Source: Streptococcaceae bacterium (lineage in GTDB: Bacteria > Bacillota > Bacilli > Lactobacillales > Streptococcaceae). Taken from it: a stretch of 64,000 nt of DNA. The stretch is taken from NCBI GenBank assembly GCA_022484805.1, contig JAKVKP010000001.1, forward strand, positions 124,001 through 188,000, written 5' to 3'. Below, in pieces: positions 26,962-35,992 of the stretch. The notes under the pieces were generated by a model, which saw nothing but the letters and a program-made list of their open reading frames with translations, did no database searches and was not told where the DNA came from. Within the stretch, counting starts at the first letter, position 1. Every line of letters starts with the position of its first letter. Made by a program: the position numbers and the translations under genes.

Positions 26962-27687
26962 CTATCTCTCCTTTTCAAAGAACGCAGCAATTAAAATTGA
27001 TAATGATACATCAATCATATAACCAACAGATTTACTCAAACTAATACTAGATTCACCAGTTGTCCGCTCAAACATTTTAACACCAACCTCTTTAACTCGA
27101 ATATTTTTAGCAAACAGATGCATATAGCTTTCTGGTTCAGGATATTTACTCGGATAACGGTTGGCAAACTGTGAAATTACCTTACGATTAGCCGCACGAT
27201 AACCACTAGTCACATCTTTAATATCAATTTTTGAAGTCCATCTAATTAGTGTTGAGAGAATTTTAATTCCTAGTTGACGCGCGCTCGAAGATTTGAAGTC
27301 TGATTGACTCCCCTTTACAAATCGTGAGCCGACAGTGAAGTCTGCCTGATTAGCTAAAATTGGTTCGATCAAATTTGAAATTGACTCAATATCATGCTGC
27401 CCGTCGCCGTCGAATTGAACCGCAATATCATAACCTTGCGCCAATGCGTACAAATAGCCTGTTTGAACGGCACCGCCAATACCAAGGTTTTGTACTAGTT
27501 CAACATGATTAATCTGATTTGTCAGTAAGACCACTTCTTCATTATCCGTCGAACCATCATTAATCACAAGATAGTCTAAAGAATATTTACACTTTTGACG
27601 ATAAGTATCTACTTTTTTGATAACCTCTACAATTCCCTCAGATTCATTATATGCTGGAATAATTAAGAGAATTTTTGCTTCATTCAT
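26962..27687 (-). CDS. polyprenyl-phosphate sugar synthase, GT2 (GacI/DPM1-like)
   Basis: A 241-residue transferase like dolichol-phosphate mannose synthase: ILLIIPAYNESEGIVEVI at the start, VINDGSTDN, then QFDGDGQHDIESI (metal site, about 94-106), GSRFVKGS and DVTSGYRAANRK. These enzymes make polyprenyl-P-sugar, the donor for extracytoplasmic side-chain addition. Paired with DUF2304 as GacI is with GacJ; the multi-span proteins encoded upstream (30005, 34637) are candidate users of the product. I start at the ATG at 27687; an upstream TTG (27711) is in frame but overlaps the AAAGGTG ribosome site. A separate promoter is likely, since a terminator lies just upstream. Confidence 0.88.
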   Translation of the reverse strand: MNEAKILLIIPAYNESEGIVEVIKKVDTYRQKCKYSLDYLVINDGSTDNEEVVLLTNQINHVELVQNLGIGGAVQTGYLYALAQGYDIAVQFDGDGQHDIESISNLIEPILANQADFTVGSRFVKGSQSDFKSSSARQLGIKILSTLIRWTSKIDIKDVTSGYRAANRKVISQFANRYPSKYPEPESYMHLFAKNIRVKEVGVKMFERTTGESSISLSKSVGYMIDVSLSILIAAFFEKER

Positions 27688-27834
27688 ATATCTTTTTAAC
27701 ACCTTTCCCAATCTCTTAAAGCATCAATTTCATGCACTCCATCAAATTATAACATAAAAATGATTATAGCTATATCTATTTTTATGTCTATGCCTATGAG
27801 CCACTAATGATAAATCAACAATTGAGTAGTATAC

Positions 27835-27920
27835 AAAAAACGTAAAACTTGTAACAACCTTTGAGAGCCAAAATATTAGACTAGCTCTCTAAAAGCGATA
27901 TAAGTTTTACGCCGTTTTTT
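27835..27920 (-). terminator. nested stem-loop terminator in the polysaccharide locus
   Basis: Outer arms AAAAAACG-TAAAACTT and AAGTTTTAC-CGTTTTTT (2-base bulge) enclose an inner GAGAGC/GCTCTC hairpin, giving a branched structure of about 85 bases. It lies 5 bases past the stop of the gene at 27925 and divides the locus into two transcripts. Confidence 0.7.
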
Positions 27921-27924
27921 AATA

Positions 27925-28710
27925 TTATTGATTGCCTTTTTGATTTCCCACATAGAACTTCATTAATAGCTTTGCAAAAAAATTAGGCCAGTATCTTTGA
28001 AACATTTGATATTCTTCAATTTCACGATTTTGATCTAGCGTGTTGACGGTGGTCTCGGAATCCTGATGAATTCGATGATACATTAATTTTTCCGGAATAA
28101 ATTTGATTTGTCCTGGAAGTCGCATAATGCGTTCCCATGCATCCCAATCTAAAGTCATTTTTAAAGACTCATCAAATTTGAAGTCTCTTAATCGAATCAA
28201 ATTATAAGAAACTGCTGGACAACAGATAAAATTACCAAAAGCATAAATACGTCTCTGATACCATCTGCTATTAAATAGGGACATCAAATTCAAACCAAAG
28301 GATTTAATTTTCAGATTTAAATTTCGAGCCCTGAGTTGATTATCACCGTCATTTTCTGAATAATCCGAAAAGACAATATTCAAATCTGAATTAGCCTCAA
28401 ATTCATTTAATACTTTTAAACCATAATCAGCTAAATAAATATCATCTTGATGAGCAATAGTAGCATATGGCGTTTCAACAAAAGAAAGCGCCTCATTCCA
28501 GTTAGCGCCGATACCACTACTTTTACCGATAAATAATTCAATCTGATATTGCTCGCTCATTTTTTCAATATAAAAATTCGGAGTTGCAGTAAAAATTGCA
28601 ACCTTTGACTGACCGTTTTTAACAGTTTGCTGTGCCAACAATGAGTGAAGGCATTGTTCAAGAAATGGTGATTCTTGGTAGGCACAAATTATAAAAGTAT
28701 GTTTTATCAT
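27925..28710 (-). CDS. GT2 family glycosyltransferase
   Basis: A 261-residue cytoplasmic GT-A transferase. The N-terminus HTFIICAYQESPFLEQCL is the nucleotide-binding start. IGANWNEALSF and the metal site IAHQDDIYL (about 89-97) follow, and FDESLKMTLDWDAWERIM includes the C-terminal Trp-rich acceptor segment seen in many polysaccharide GT2 enzymes. It is the last gene of the first polysaccharide transcript, 34 bases after the GT4 gene and just before the nested terminator. Donor and acceptor unknown. Confidence 0.85.
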   Translation of the reverse strand: MIKHTFIICAYQESPFLEQCLHSLLAQQTVKNGQSKVAIFTATPNFYIEKMSEQYQIELFIGKSSGIGANWNEALSFVETPYATIAHQDDIYLADYGLKVLNEFEANSDLNIVFSDYSENDGDNQLRARNLNLKIKSFGLNLMSLFNSRWYQRRIYAFGNFICCPAVSYNLIRLRDFKFDESLKMTLDWDAWERIMRLPGQIKFIPEKLMYHRIHQDSETTVNTLDQNREIEEYQMFQRYWPNFFAKLLMKFYVGNQKGNQ

Positions 28711-28743
28711 CCAATCTCCTTTCCAAATTATTCTATAAGTAAA

Positions 28744-29991
28744 TTAATTCATGAAGCGTTTCGTCATTCGATTTATTTTACCACGAACTCTACTTTCTAA
28801 TTTTGCCAGCTTACTTTTTTGCTCATTATGGCTCAATAGAACTTTCAGATGCCTAATTGATTTATCTTTTGATTCTAAAGTACTATTTATTTCCTCAATC
28901 AATTGTTTATAAGATTCTGCTACAGAATAATAGTTAATAGCGGTCGGTACAAAAGCAATAGCTATTTTTTTTAATTCAACAAAATCTTTAATTGATTGAT
29001 TAATTGTCATTGATAATTGCTCAATATCACCTTGAGAATAAAGTTGACCAGATTTAAATATCTCATAAGCAGATAAATGACCAAAATTATCAGAAATAAT
29101 CACAGGAATTCCATTCAATAAGCTTTCGACGTATACTAAACCAAAAGTTTCCATCTTGGAAGTGAAAACACATAGGTCTAAATCTGTTACTTCAGCCCAA
29201 GGATCTTCTACGTGCCCCTTGAATGAAACATTTTTAATGTTATTTTGAACGATGTATTGATCTAACTTCTGTTTATAGCTCTTATCCCAACCACCAATAA
29301 AAACCAACTCTAAATCAGAACGGTTTAATTTTTCGAATGCCTGCACAAGCTCAAATTGATTCTTTCGTTCAGTTAATCTACCTACAGAAACAATTCTAGT
29401 TCTTTTCCCTTTTTTTAGTGTTCGAATGGCAATTTCGCTATAGGGTACAAATTGTTTAATTTGACGTTGATTAAAAATTGTAGCCAATTTTTGCTGTAAT
29501 GTACCAGTCACACAGTAAATTTCATCTGCATAGTCATCAATAAAATCGATTTTATCCATATAATAGACAAACTCATCCTCTGGAAATTCATGAATTAGCC
29601 AAAAATGAGGGGTACTTTCACATGCAGCGGCGACAGCACCCTGAAAAATATTTACTGTATTTGTAATAACTAAATCTATTTCATCTTCTCTGATTACGGT
29701 GCGTATTCTTTGAATATTATCACGATAATAATAAGTTCTCTCGTTTTCCGTTCCTGGTAAATCCCCTGGCGCATCTTCCCACCACCACTTTAATGTTGGA
29801 ATGAAATAAGGGATAATTCCAGCTTCTTGGCACTTTGTTTGATATTTTTTTTGTCGATTATCATGCATGATTGGCGCAATATTATAAACCCGATGCCCGA
29901 TTGAAACCAAGTATTTCATCAAATTAAAAATTGCTATCTCAGCACCATTGTCTAAGGTACCTGTTGGTGAAATAAATAAAATTGTTTTCAT
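28744..29991 (-). CDS. GT4 family glycosyltransferase
   Basis: A 415-residue retaining transferase with a GT-B fold. The N-terminal Rossmann half starts ILFISPTGTLDNGAEIAIFNLMKYL. The C-terminal half has VSVGRLTERKNQFELVQAF (about 215-233), the FIGG/FKGHV blocks and the donor-binding ESLLNGIPVIISDNFGH (about 305-321), the usual E-x7-E region of GT4. I start at ATG 29991, which has GGAG upstream; a longer frame from 30027 would overlap the previous gene. A basic C-terminal tail (last 40 residues) may associate with the membrane. Confidence 0.86.
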   Translation of the reverse strand: MKTILFISPTGTLDNGAEIAIFNLMKYLVSIGHRVYNIAPIMHDNRQKKYQTKCQEAGIIPYFIPTLKWWWEDAPGDLPGTENERTYYYRDNIQRIRTVIREDEIDLVITNTVNIFQGAVAAACESTPHFWLIHEFPEDEFVYYMDKIDFIDDYADEIYCVTGTLQQKLATIFNQRQIKQFVPYSEIAIRTLKKGKRTRIVSVGRLTERKNQFELVQAFEKLNRSDLELVFIGGWDKSYKQKLDQYIVQNNIKNVSFKGHVEDPWAEVTDLDLCVFTSKMETFGLVYVESLLNGIPVIISDNFGHLSAYEIFKSGQLYSQGDIEQLSMTINQSIKDFVELKKIAIAFVPTAINYYSVAESYKQLIEEINSTLESKDKSIRHLKVLLSHNEQKSKLAKLESRVRGKINRMTKRFMN

Positions 29992-30004
29992 TTTTTCTCC
30001 TAAA

Positions 30005-31582
30005 CTATAAATAGCCAAATAGCGCAATACAAGAATTTATGATAGCAGAAATAAATACTAATTTTACTACAAAATTAGTTGCGATATCCTCATTTTTTTG
30101 AATTATCGTTTCAGTTGAACCATTGAAAATTTGTTTTATTTTATCTGATAAAAGTAATGGTAAGAAGCTTAATAAATAATAATGATAGCGTCCCTGAACA
30201 CCAGCAACATGCAAATCACCTACTTTAAATACGCGAGTGTCTCCTGAAATTGCATAAATCATCCCCGCAGATATAATCAAAAATAAAAATAACAATATAT
30301 TTTTTATGTATCGTGGTAATTTAATGCTTACTTTATAACTGATAATAATAAAAATAAATGTAAATAAAACAATATTAACCGTGGACATTAGACTATTCAT
30401 TGCTAGGAAGGGTTGTGGCCTACTTATTGAGTTTAAAATTGTATAAGGAAGGTCAAAAAGACTTCTTAGTCCTAGTTCAAAAGTATAAACAGGATGACTG
30501 ATGAAATAACTTAATCTAGACTGGCCGAGTGCCGCACCCGAAATAATTTCAGAACTATTCCCGAGTATTTTTTGAACGGCATTAATCACCTGCACTTGTA
30601 AAACCCATAAAGCCGAAAAAACAAGTCCAAGACTAATAAAAGCAATATTCAGACGTTTTATTTTATGATTAGCATAATAACGATTAGGTATTATTAATAA
30701 AAGAAACATCAATAATATAACTGGAGCCTTACATAAAATAAAACCAAGACAGGTGATAATAAACGCAATACTTTTTTTCATGGTAATCGTATTTGGTTCA
30801 AAGAAATTAGTAAACTGTGAAATCATCAGTAAAACTAAGCCATAATACAGTGAATCATAACTATATCCTGCTGTAATCCATAAAACATATGAAATAGTTG
30901 AAAGTACAAATAATTGTAGTTTATATCGCTTACTTATTTTAACTGCTAAATAGGCTAATAAAGCAAAAAATAAAACATTAAATATTCTTCCCATGTAATA
31001 AGAAACAAATATTTTATTACTGATCACACGTCCAAATGCTACACCAATTGCACTTGGAATATAAGCAGGGTTTAATAACCCCCCTTTTTGAATCCATTCC
31101 TCTGAATAAACCGAAGGTATATTTTCTAGTTCTAAAAATTCTTTTGAATATAAATTAGTATTTGTCGGGCTATCATAGCCAGATTTACTTGGTAATTTTG
31201 TAATTGCCAAGAAATCAGGTGAAACCATAAGAAAATTCACTTCACTAGTCTGAACTCTAAATTTGCCATCCGCAATTTGAAGTACATTATAATAATGCGT
31301 ATTTTCATCAAGATTATATCTAACCGGTAAAATCAACGCATTAAGCGTACCAACCACAAATATTAAAATGAAAGTGTTTCTAGCTAACTTTTGAGGTTGG
31401 CTTATTCTGCTTAATGAGAATAATATAACAATTGCAATTATTGCAATTAATAAATATTTTTTTGGCCAGATAGGTTCAAGATATTGTAATGCATATTGGC
31501 TCAATAATAAAAATAAAATTGATAGAAAAACCAAAAATTTATTTTTGAATAACTCATTTAAATTCAATTTGATTCGTCCCAT
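30005..31582 (-). CDS. multi-span DUF2142-type membrane protein (GT-C-like)
   Basis: A 525-residue protein with about 12 membrane segments. The first extracellular loop carries YNLDENTHYYNV (about 103-114), and SYDSLYYGL appears later; an acidic motif in loop 1 followed by many segments is the layout of GT-C transferases that use polyprenyl-phosphate sugars. DUF2142 proteins are common in rhamnose-polysaccharide loci. I infer that it transfers a side-chain sugar from the GacI-like product outside the membrane; a polymerase role is the main alternative. The start overlaps the end of the upstream fusion gene by 19 bases. Confidence 0.72.
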   Translation of the reverse strand: MGRIKLNLNELFKNKFLVFLSILFLLLSQYALQYLEPIWPKKYLLIAIIAIVILFSLSRISQPQKLARNTFILIFVVGTLNALILPVRYNLDENTHYYNVLQIADGKFRVQTSEVNFLMVSPDFLAITKLPSKSGYDSPTNTNLYSKEFLELENIPSVYSEEWIQKGGLLNPAYIPSAIGVAFGRVISNKIFVSYYMGRIFNVLFFALLAYLAVKISKRYKLQLFVLSTISYVLWITAGYSYDSLYYGLVLLMISQFTNFFEPNTITMKKSIAFIITCLGFILCKAPVILLMFLLLIIPNRYYANHKIKRLNIAFISLGLVFSALWVLQVQVINAVQKILGNSSEIISGAALGQSRLSYFISHPVYTFELGLRSLFDLPYTILNSISRPQPFLAMNSLMSTVNIVLFTFIFIIISYKVSIKLPRYIKNILLFLFLIISAGMIYAISGDTRVFKVGDLHVAGVQGRYHYYLLSFLPLLLSDKIKQIFNGSTETIIQKNEDIATNFVVKLVFISAIINSCIALFGYL

Positions 31583-34500
31583 TCATTAACTCCCTGTAAT
31601 TCTTTTCCCAAATCATCCGATTGTTTAGTTGTACAATGACTTATAACAAATTGATAAGCCTGAAGTGCAAGATTTTCTCTTTTTTTCTTATCTTTAATCA
31701 ATATTAATAATTTATCGTACCACTCATTTTCGTCAGCTAATAGACCGGTTTCACCATCACTTATCATTTCTTTAAAAGCGCCAATATTACTTGCAACTGT
31801 TGGTACCTTGACTAATGCCGCTTCAAGCCACTTAATTTCTGATTTTGCACGATTAAATATTGTATCTACTAAAGGTGCAATATTGATGTCAACTTTACTA
31901 ATCAATTGTGGCAATTCAAGCCAATCAACATAATCATGAGTGACAATTTGTGTTGAAAAATCTAATAATTCTTTTGGTATTTCCAAGTGACCAACTAAAT
32001 GTAGCTCAACTTCTGGATAATCCAATAATAACTTAATAATTTGAGGCTTTATTAAGTCAAAATTTTCATTGTGAGTAATTGAACCAGAAAAATAACCAAT
32101 TCGAACTTTAGTGTTATCAACTGAATAATCTTTTAACGATTGCTGGCTAACTTCAACCAATTGATTACTTGCAACATTCCGATTCAATAACACTTTCTGT
32201 TGATAATTTAGTAATTCGTGCTTCAGCTCATTGGTGCTAGTAATTGCGCCATCACATAATCTTAATAACTTACCATAGTTCTCAACTGTCACATCATAAT
32301 TTAACTTTTCCTTTGCATCTAAATGCTGAGTATATGCTAACTGATCCGTATACTTAGTATCAATCACTAAATCATCAATGTCATAATAAACCGGCTTTTG
32401 ATATTTTTTTGCTAAATAAATTAATTCTCTAAGCTGCTCACTATATGGCGCACGATAAATAATAATATGACTGGCATTCTCTGCATAACCAAGTTGAAAA
32501 TCGGATAAATTAATGATCCAGACAGTAAAACCTGCTTGCTCCAATTGTTCGGCCTTATTTGTGACACGATATCTTGTGCATTGTGGAATAATATTTTCGA
32601 CACCGTCAATAATCAAAATATGCTGTTTTTTGTTTTTTTGTTTAACTAACGTCATAATATCATCTATTACTGACATCGGATATTCTGTATTCGTTTCAAT
32701 ATAGTTTAATAATGCCGGTACTTCCGTTTCACGCTTGAGACCTTGCCAAGCGAATTTATCATTCGTATAATTTGCAAAAGCTGTAAACTTAACTAATGGC
32801 ACATGATATTTTTCAATCATCGTTAATGGATGAATATACATTGCGCTGTCATGATTATTATCACTTAAAGCACCGTGTAGATACCCTCTTTCTTCAAAAT
32901 ATCTGGTAAATACTGTTTCATGCTTACCAATCGCTTTATTTCTTGAGTTGGTTTCGCCTAATTGATGCCAGTAATTTGAAAACGCTGAGCTGCTTAAAAG
33001 TGATTTTTCAATCACTAAGAAATAAGATTGCAAATGAACTGGAATAATCCCATATGGATTATAGCTTGTAAAATCAGCCTGAGGCTCTCCATAAGAAACG
33101 CCCCAAAAATCAAGATGTTTAGCTGCCATCTGTTTAAAAATAGACTCAAGAGAATAAAATGGTCCGACATTTGTGTCGTTCACTAATAACAATTGATCAA
33201 ATTTGGCCAGTTCAGCTTGTCCCAGATACTCAATACCATATTTAAAAGCTGCAGTATCATAGCCTTCATTAGCACGTGCTACGACTTCCCCATATTGTTT
33301 TAAAATATCAATGTCCGCCGGTGGAAGTGTGCCATTAACTACAATTAATACGTGTTTTGAAAGCTTAGCGAGAGCCTCTAAAAATAGTACCTTGTAAGTC
33401 TGTAATCTAGCTTCACTTTCATAGATAACATAAATCAAAACTCGATTTGGATTAGTATAATTATTTTGACGACGCTGAGTATTTCGAACTAGTTTTAAAA
33501 AAGGGGTCTTAAAACTTTTCAACAATCTGCGTGTACCACGCACTAGCCTAATCTTAACTTCTTCCGGACGATTAATTGCTTTTTTCATCAATTGGAGTGG
33601 GCGAATTAAAAAATGCCCCAACCGATATGCTTTAGATTGCAATAAGGCTTGTTTTTGATTCTCAATTTCTGAATTTATTGCATTAAGATTATTAACATGA
33701 ACGTTTAAACTGTTAATTTGATTCTTGAATTCTTTTTTCTCTAAATTTAAATTATCAATACTAGAATTCAAATCATGAACATAGTTCGTAACATCTGATA
33801 AATGACTAATTAAATCTGATAAACGCGCTTCAAGATTAAAAATATTTTGCTTAATTGCTCGAACTACATCATCTCGCTTTGAATCAAGGTATTTAGTTAG
33901 AATATAAAGATAAACTTCATAATAATATTTTTCAGAATCATGACCATTTACTCTAGAAATTGAATTTTCCAAAACTCGATATCGTAGCTGTGCAGCCGGT
34001 GCTTGAATTGGGACAGCATGATTTGTGATTATTAGATTTAATAAAAAATCATAGTCCACTAATTTTTTCCGATTTAATTTTAAATCGTACCGTACAGCAC
34101 CTATTTTTTCAATACGAATCAATGAGCAATTATCAATATAATTACTTTCCAAATGAGCTTCAAAGTTATAAGGTTTAGCTTTAGAAACAACTTCTCCAGT
34201 TTCCGCATTAATCAAATCACCATAAATAATATCGCCATTTTCCTTTTCAGCCGTTTCAAAAAGGCTTTGAATATAATCATCATCCAAATAATTATCTGAA
34301 TCTACAAATAACAAATACTTAGCACTACCATTTATGACATAATCGATTCCAAGGTTTCTAGTCACACAGATACCAGAGTTTTCTTGGGATACATACTCTG
34401 TGTTTTCAAATGGACTCTCTTTCAAAACTTGTTTAATAATTTCATCAGAGTTGTCTGTGGAACCATCATTAATTACTAGCAAATCAATATTAGAATATGT

Positions 34501-34584
34501 TTGTGAAAAAATACTTTTCAAGCATTGCTCAATATACTGTTCATGATTATAACAGGTTACAATCACCGATACTTTAATAGACAT
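31564..34584 (-). CDS. three-domain glycosyltransferase fusion: GT2 - RgpF - GT4-like
   Basis: A 1006-residue cytoplasmic protein. Residues 1-230 are a GT2 domain (VSVIVTCYNHEQYIEQCL, NDGSTDNS, FVDSDNYLDD). About 250-320 is a predicted coiled coil (Asn/Leu-rich heptads). About 375-635 matches rhamnan synthesis protein F (VLIYVIYESEARLQTY, RANEGYDTAAFKYGI, LLVNDTNVGPF, WGVSYGE). About 650-1000 resembles a GT4/GT-B transferase (YDIDDLVIDT, RIGYFSGSITHNENFDLI, LHLVGHL, TGLLADENEWY). In streptococci RgpF is a separate rhamnosyltransferase, so the fusion may build several consecutive linkages. I start at ATG 34584, with AGG 8 bases before; GTG/ATG codons at 34593/34590 overlap the ribosome site. 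Confidence 0.85.
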   Translation of the reverse strand: MSIKVSVIVTCYNHEQYIEQCLKSIFSQTYSNIDLLVINDGSTDNSDEIIKQVLKESPFENTEYVSQENSGICVTRNLGIDYVINGSAKYLLFVDSDNYLDDDYIQSLFETAEKENGDIIYGDLINAETGEVVSKAKPYNFEAHLESNYIDNCSLIRIEKIGAVRYDLKLNRKKLVDYDFLLNLIITNHAVPIQAPAAQLRYRVLENSISRVNGHDSEKYYYEVYLYILTKYLDSKRDDVVRAIKQNIFNLEARLSDLISHLSDVTNYVHDLNSSIDNLNLEKKEFKNQINSLNVHVNNLNAINSEIENQKQALLQSKAYRLGHFLIRPLQLMKKAINRPEEVKIRLVRGTRRLLKSFKTPFLKLVRNTQRRQNNYTNPNRVLIYVIYESEARLQTYKVLFLEALAKLSKHVLIVVNGTLPPADIDILKQYGEVVARANEGYDTAAFKYGIEYLGQAELAKFDQLLLVNDTNVGPFYSLESIFKQMAAKHLDFWGVSYGEPQADFTSYNPYGIIPVHLQSYFLVIEKSLLSSSAFSNYWHQLGETNSRNKAIGKHETVFTRYFEERGYLHGALSDNNHDSAMYIHPLTMIEKYHVPLVKFTAFANYTNDKFAWQGLKRETEVPALLNYIETNTEYPMSVIDDIMTLVKQKNKKQHILIIDGVENIIPQCTRYRVTNKAEQLEQAGFTVWIINLSDFQLGYAENASHIIIYRAPYSEQLRELIYLAKKYQKPVYYDIDDLVIDTKYTDQLAYTQHLDAKEKLNYDVTVENYGKLLRLCDGAITSTNELKHELLNYQQKVLLNRNVASNQLVEVSQQSLKDYSVDNTKVRIGYFSGSITHNENFDLIKPQIIKLLLDYPEVELHLVGHLEIPKELLDFSTQIVTHDYVDWLELPQLISKVDINIAPLVDTIFNRAKSEIKWLEAALVKVPTVASNIGAFKEMISDGETGLLADENEWYDKLLILIKDKKKRENLALQAYQFVISHCTTKQSDDLGKELQGVNEWDESN

Positions 34585-34636
34585 GTTCATCACCTTTAAA
34601 TATAGAAATAAAATCTACAAATATAAAAATTAAATA

Positions 34637-35992
34637 CTAACCCATATTTGTCCAAGTCGGACATATTTTCAATATAAAACCACGATAAAATACTAAGAAT
34701 AAATAACTAACCAATATAATATTGGTTGAAACTACTGCAAGTCGCCGAACAGTTGCCTCTGGTAAATTTAAACTATATTTAGCTCCAAAATTTTGTAAAT
34801 AAGGAATTAGAAGAATCAAAAATGGGTGTAAGTAACGCCCAGAGAGCTCACCGATTACTTTTACATTCGGATTAATTTGATAAAATCCTCCAAAAATACC
34901 AATCCAATTTACGAAAAAAGTACAGATACCTGCTACAATGACACCACGTGACCAGTATCTGCATTTATCAGTTATAATAATCAAAAACAAAATTAATAAC
35001 CAAACTAAATTAAATATGGAAGGTAAAATCGTGGGTACAAAATACCACATTTGTCGTGTACGACGACCAATGGTTTCTACATTAAAATAACTATTATAAA
35101 AAGTCTCGACAAAATTTAACAAATTAAACTTGGAATTAAATAAATAAATCATAACCATCAAGAAAAATAAGACTACAATTGAGTGAACCACTTTTATAGG
35201 AAATCGCAATTTTCTATAGAAATTAATAATTGGTAAATATATAAACGGTAATCCTAAAATCAATGGCAAAGCAAAAATATAATTTTTTTTACAAAATAAA
35301 AGCAAAATAATCGTAAAAATTGTGTAGACTATTTGTGAAGTATTTAACTTTTGGATTGTATCTATTTTGGATAATTTAAATATATGAAGCACAAATGCAG
35401 CTAAGGCAACAAAACAAAATATATCATAACTTGGACTTGCTATTTTTTGTAGAAAAGGAACGGTAAATAACATAAATAGCTGCCATTTTCCAATTTGGCT
35501 ATGTTTAATCACAAAATAAAAACAAATGGTGAAAAATAAGACATTAAAAAGTCTAGCAAATAGCAGCATCACACCATAACTAGGATAAATAACGCGGGCT
35601 AATAACACTCCAAGTGCAGCTGGAAGATGCATCAAATCAATAGGAATAATACTGGCACTTTCATTACCTGAATTAATTTTAATCTGATCATTCCCTAGAT
35701 CCAATTTTTTTTCAAAGATTTCACGAGCATCAAAATTGGACGTATCATTTATTGCCTTTAGTTCAATTTCTCTAAGTGTTGCTTCATCCATTAATTTTGG
35801 TTTTTGAGAGGAAAATAAATTATAAGCCTTAGATAAATGATAACCTTCATCACCAGTTGTATAGGGTAGCGTTAGTATCGATGCAAATAATCCAAAAAAT
35901 AAAACTACGATACAAAAATATTGCTCTGGCTTCAATCTCTTGAAGCCAGAATAACTTCTAAATTTTTGACGACTCAATCTGCCATTTTCCAT
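34637..35992 (-). CDS. multi-span DUF2142-type membrane protein (GT-C-like), second copy
   Basis: A 451-residue protein with about 11-12 membrane segments. The first outside loop has LPYTTGDEGYHLSKAYNLF (GDEGYH is the acidic motif equivalent to DENTHY in the protein at 30005), and SPSYDIFCF corresponds to the SYDSLYY motif there. The two proteins are thus distant paralogues. By analogy with GacL-type GT-C enzymes it probably adds a sugar on the outer face. The start at 35992 lies inside the end of the ABC ATPase gene (35-base overlap) without a good ribosome site, suggesting translational coupling. Confidence 0.7.
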   Translation of the reverse strand: MENGRLSRQKFRSYSGFKRLKPEQYFCIVVLFFGLFASILTLPYTTGDEGYHLSKAYNLFSSQKPKLMDEATLREIELKAINDTSNFDAREIFEKKLDLGNDQIKINSGNESASIIPIDLMHLPAALGVLLARVIYPSYGVMLLFARLFNVLFFTICFYFVIKHSQIGKWQLFMLFTVPFLQKIASPSYDIFCFVALAAFVLHIFKLSKIDTIQKLNTSQIVYTIFTIILLLFCKKNYIFALPLILGLPFIYLPIINFYRKLRFPIKVVHSIVVLFFLMVMIYLFNSKFNLLNFVETFYNSYFNVETIGRRTRQMWYFVPTILPSIFNLVWLLILFLIIITDKCRYWSRGVIVAGICTFFVNWIGIFGGFYQINPNVKVIGELSGRYLHPFLILLIPYLQNFGAKYSLNLPEATVRRLAVVSTNIILVSYLFLVFYRGFILKICPTWTNMG

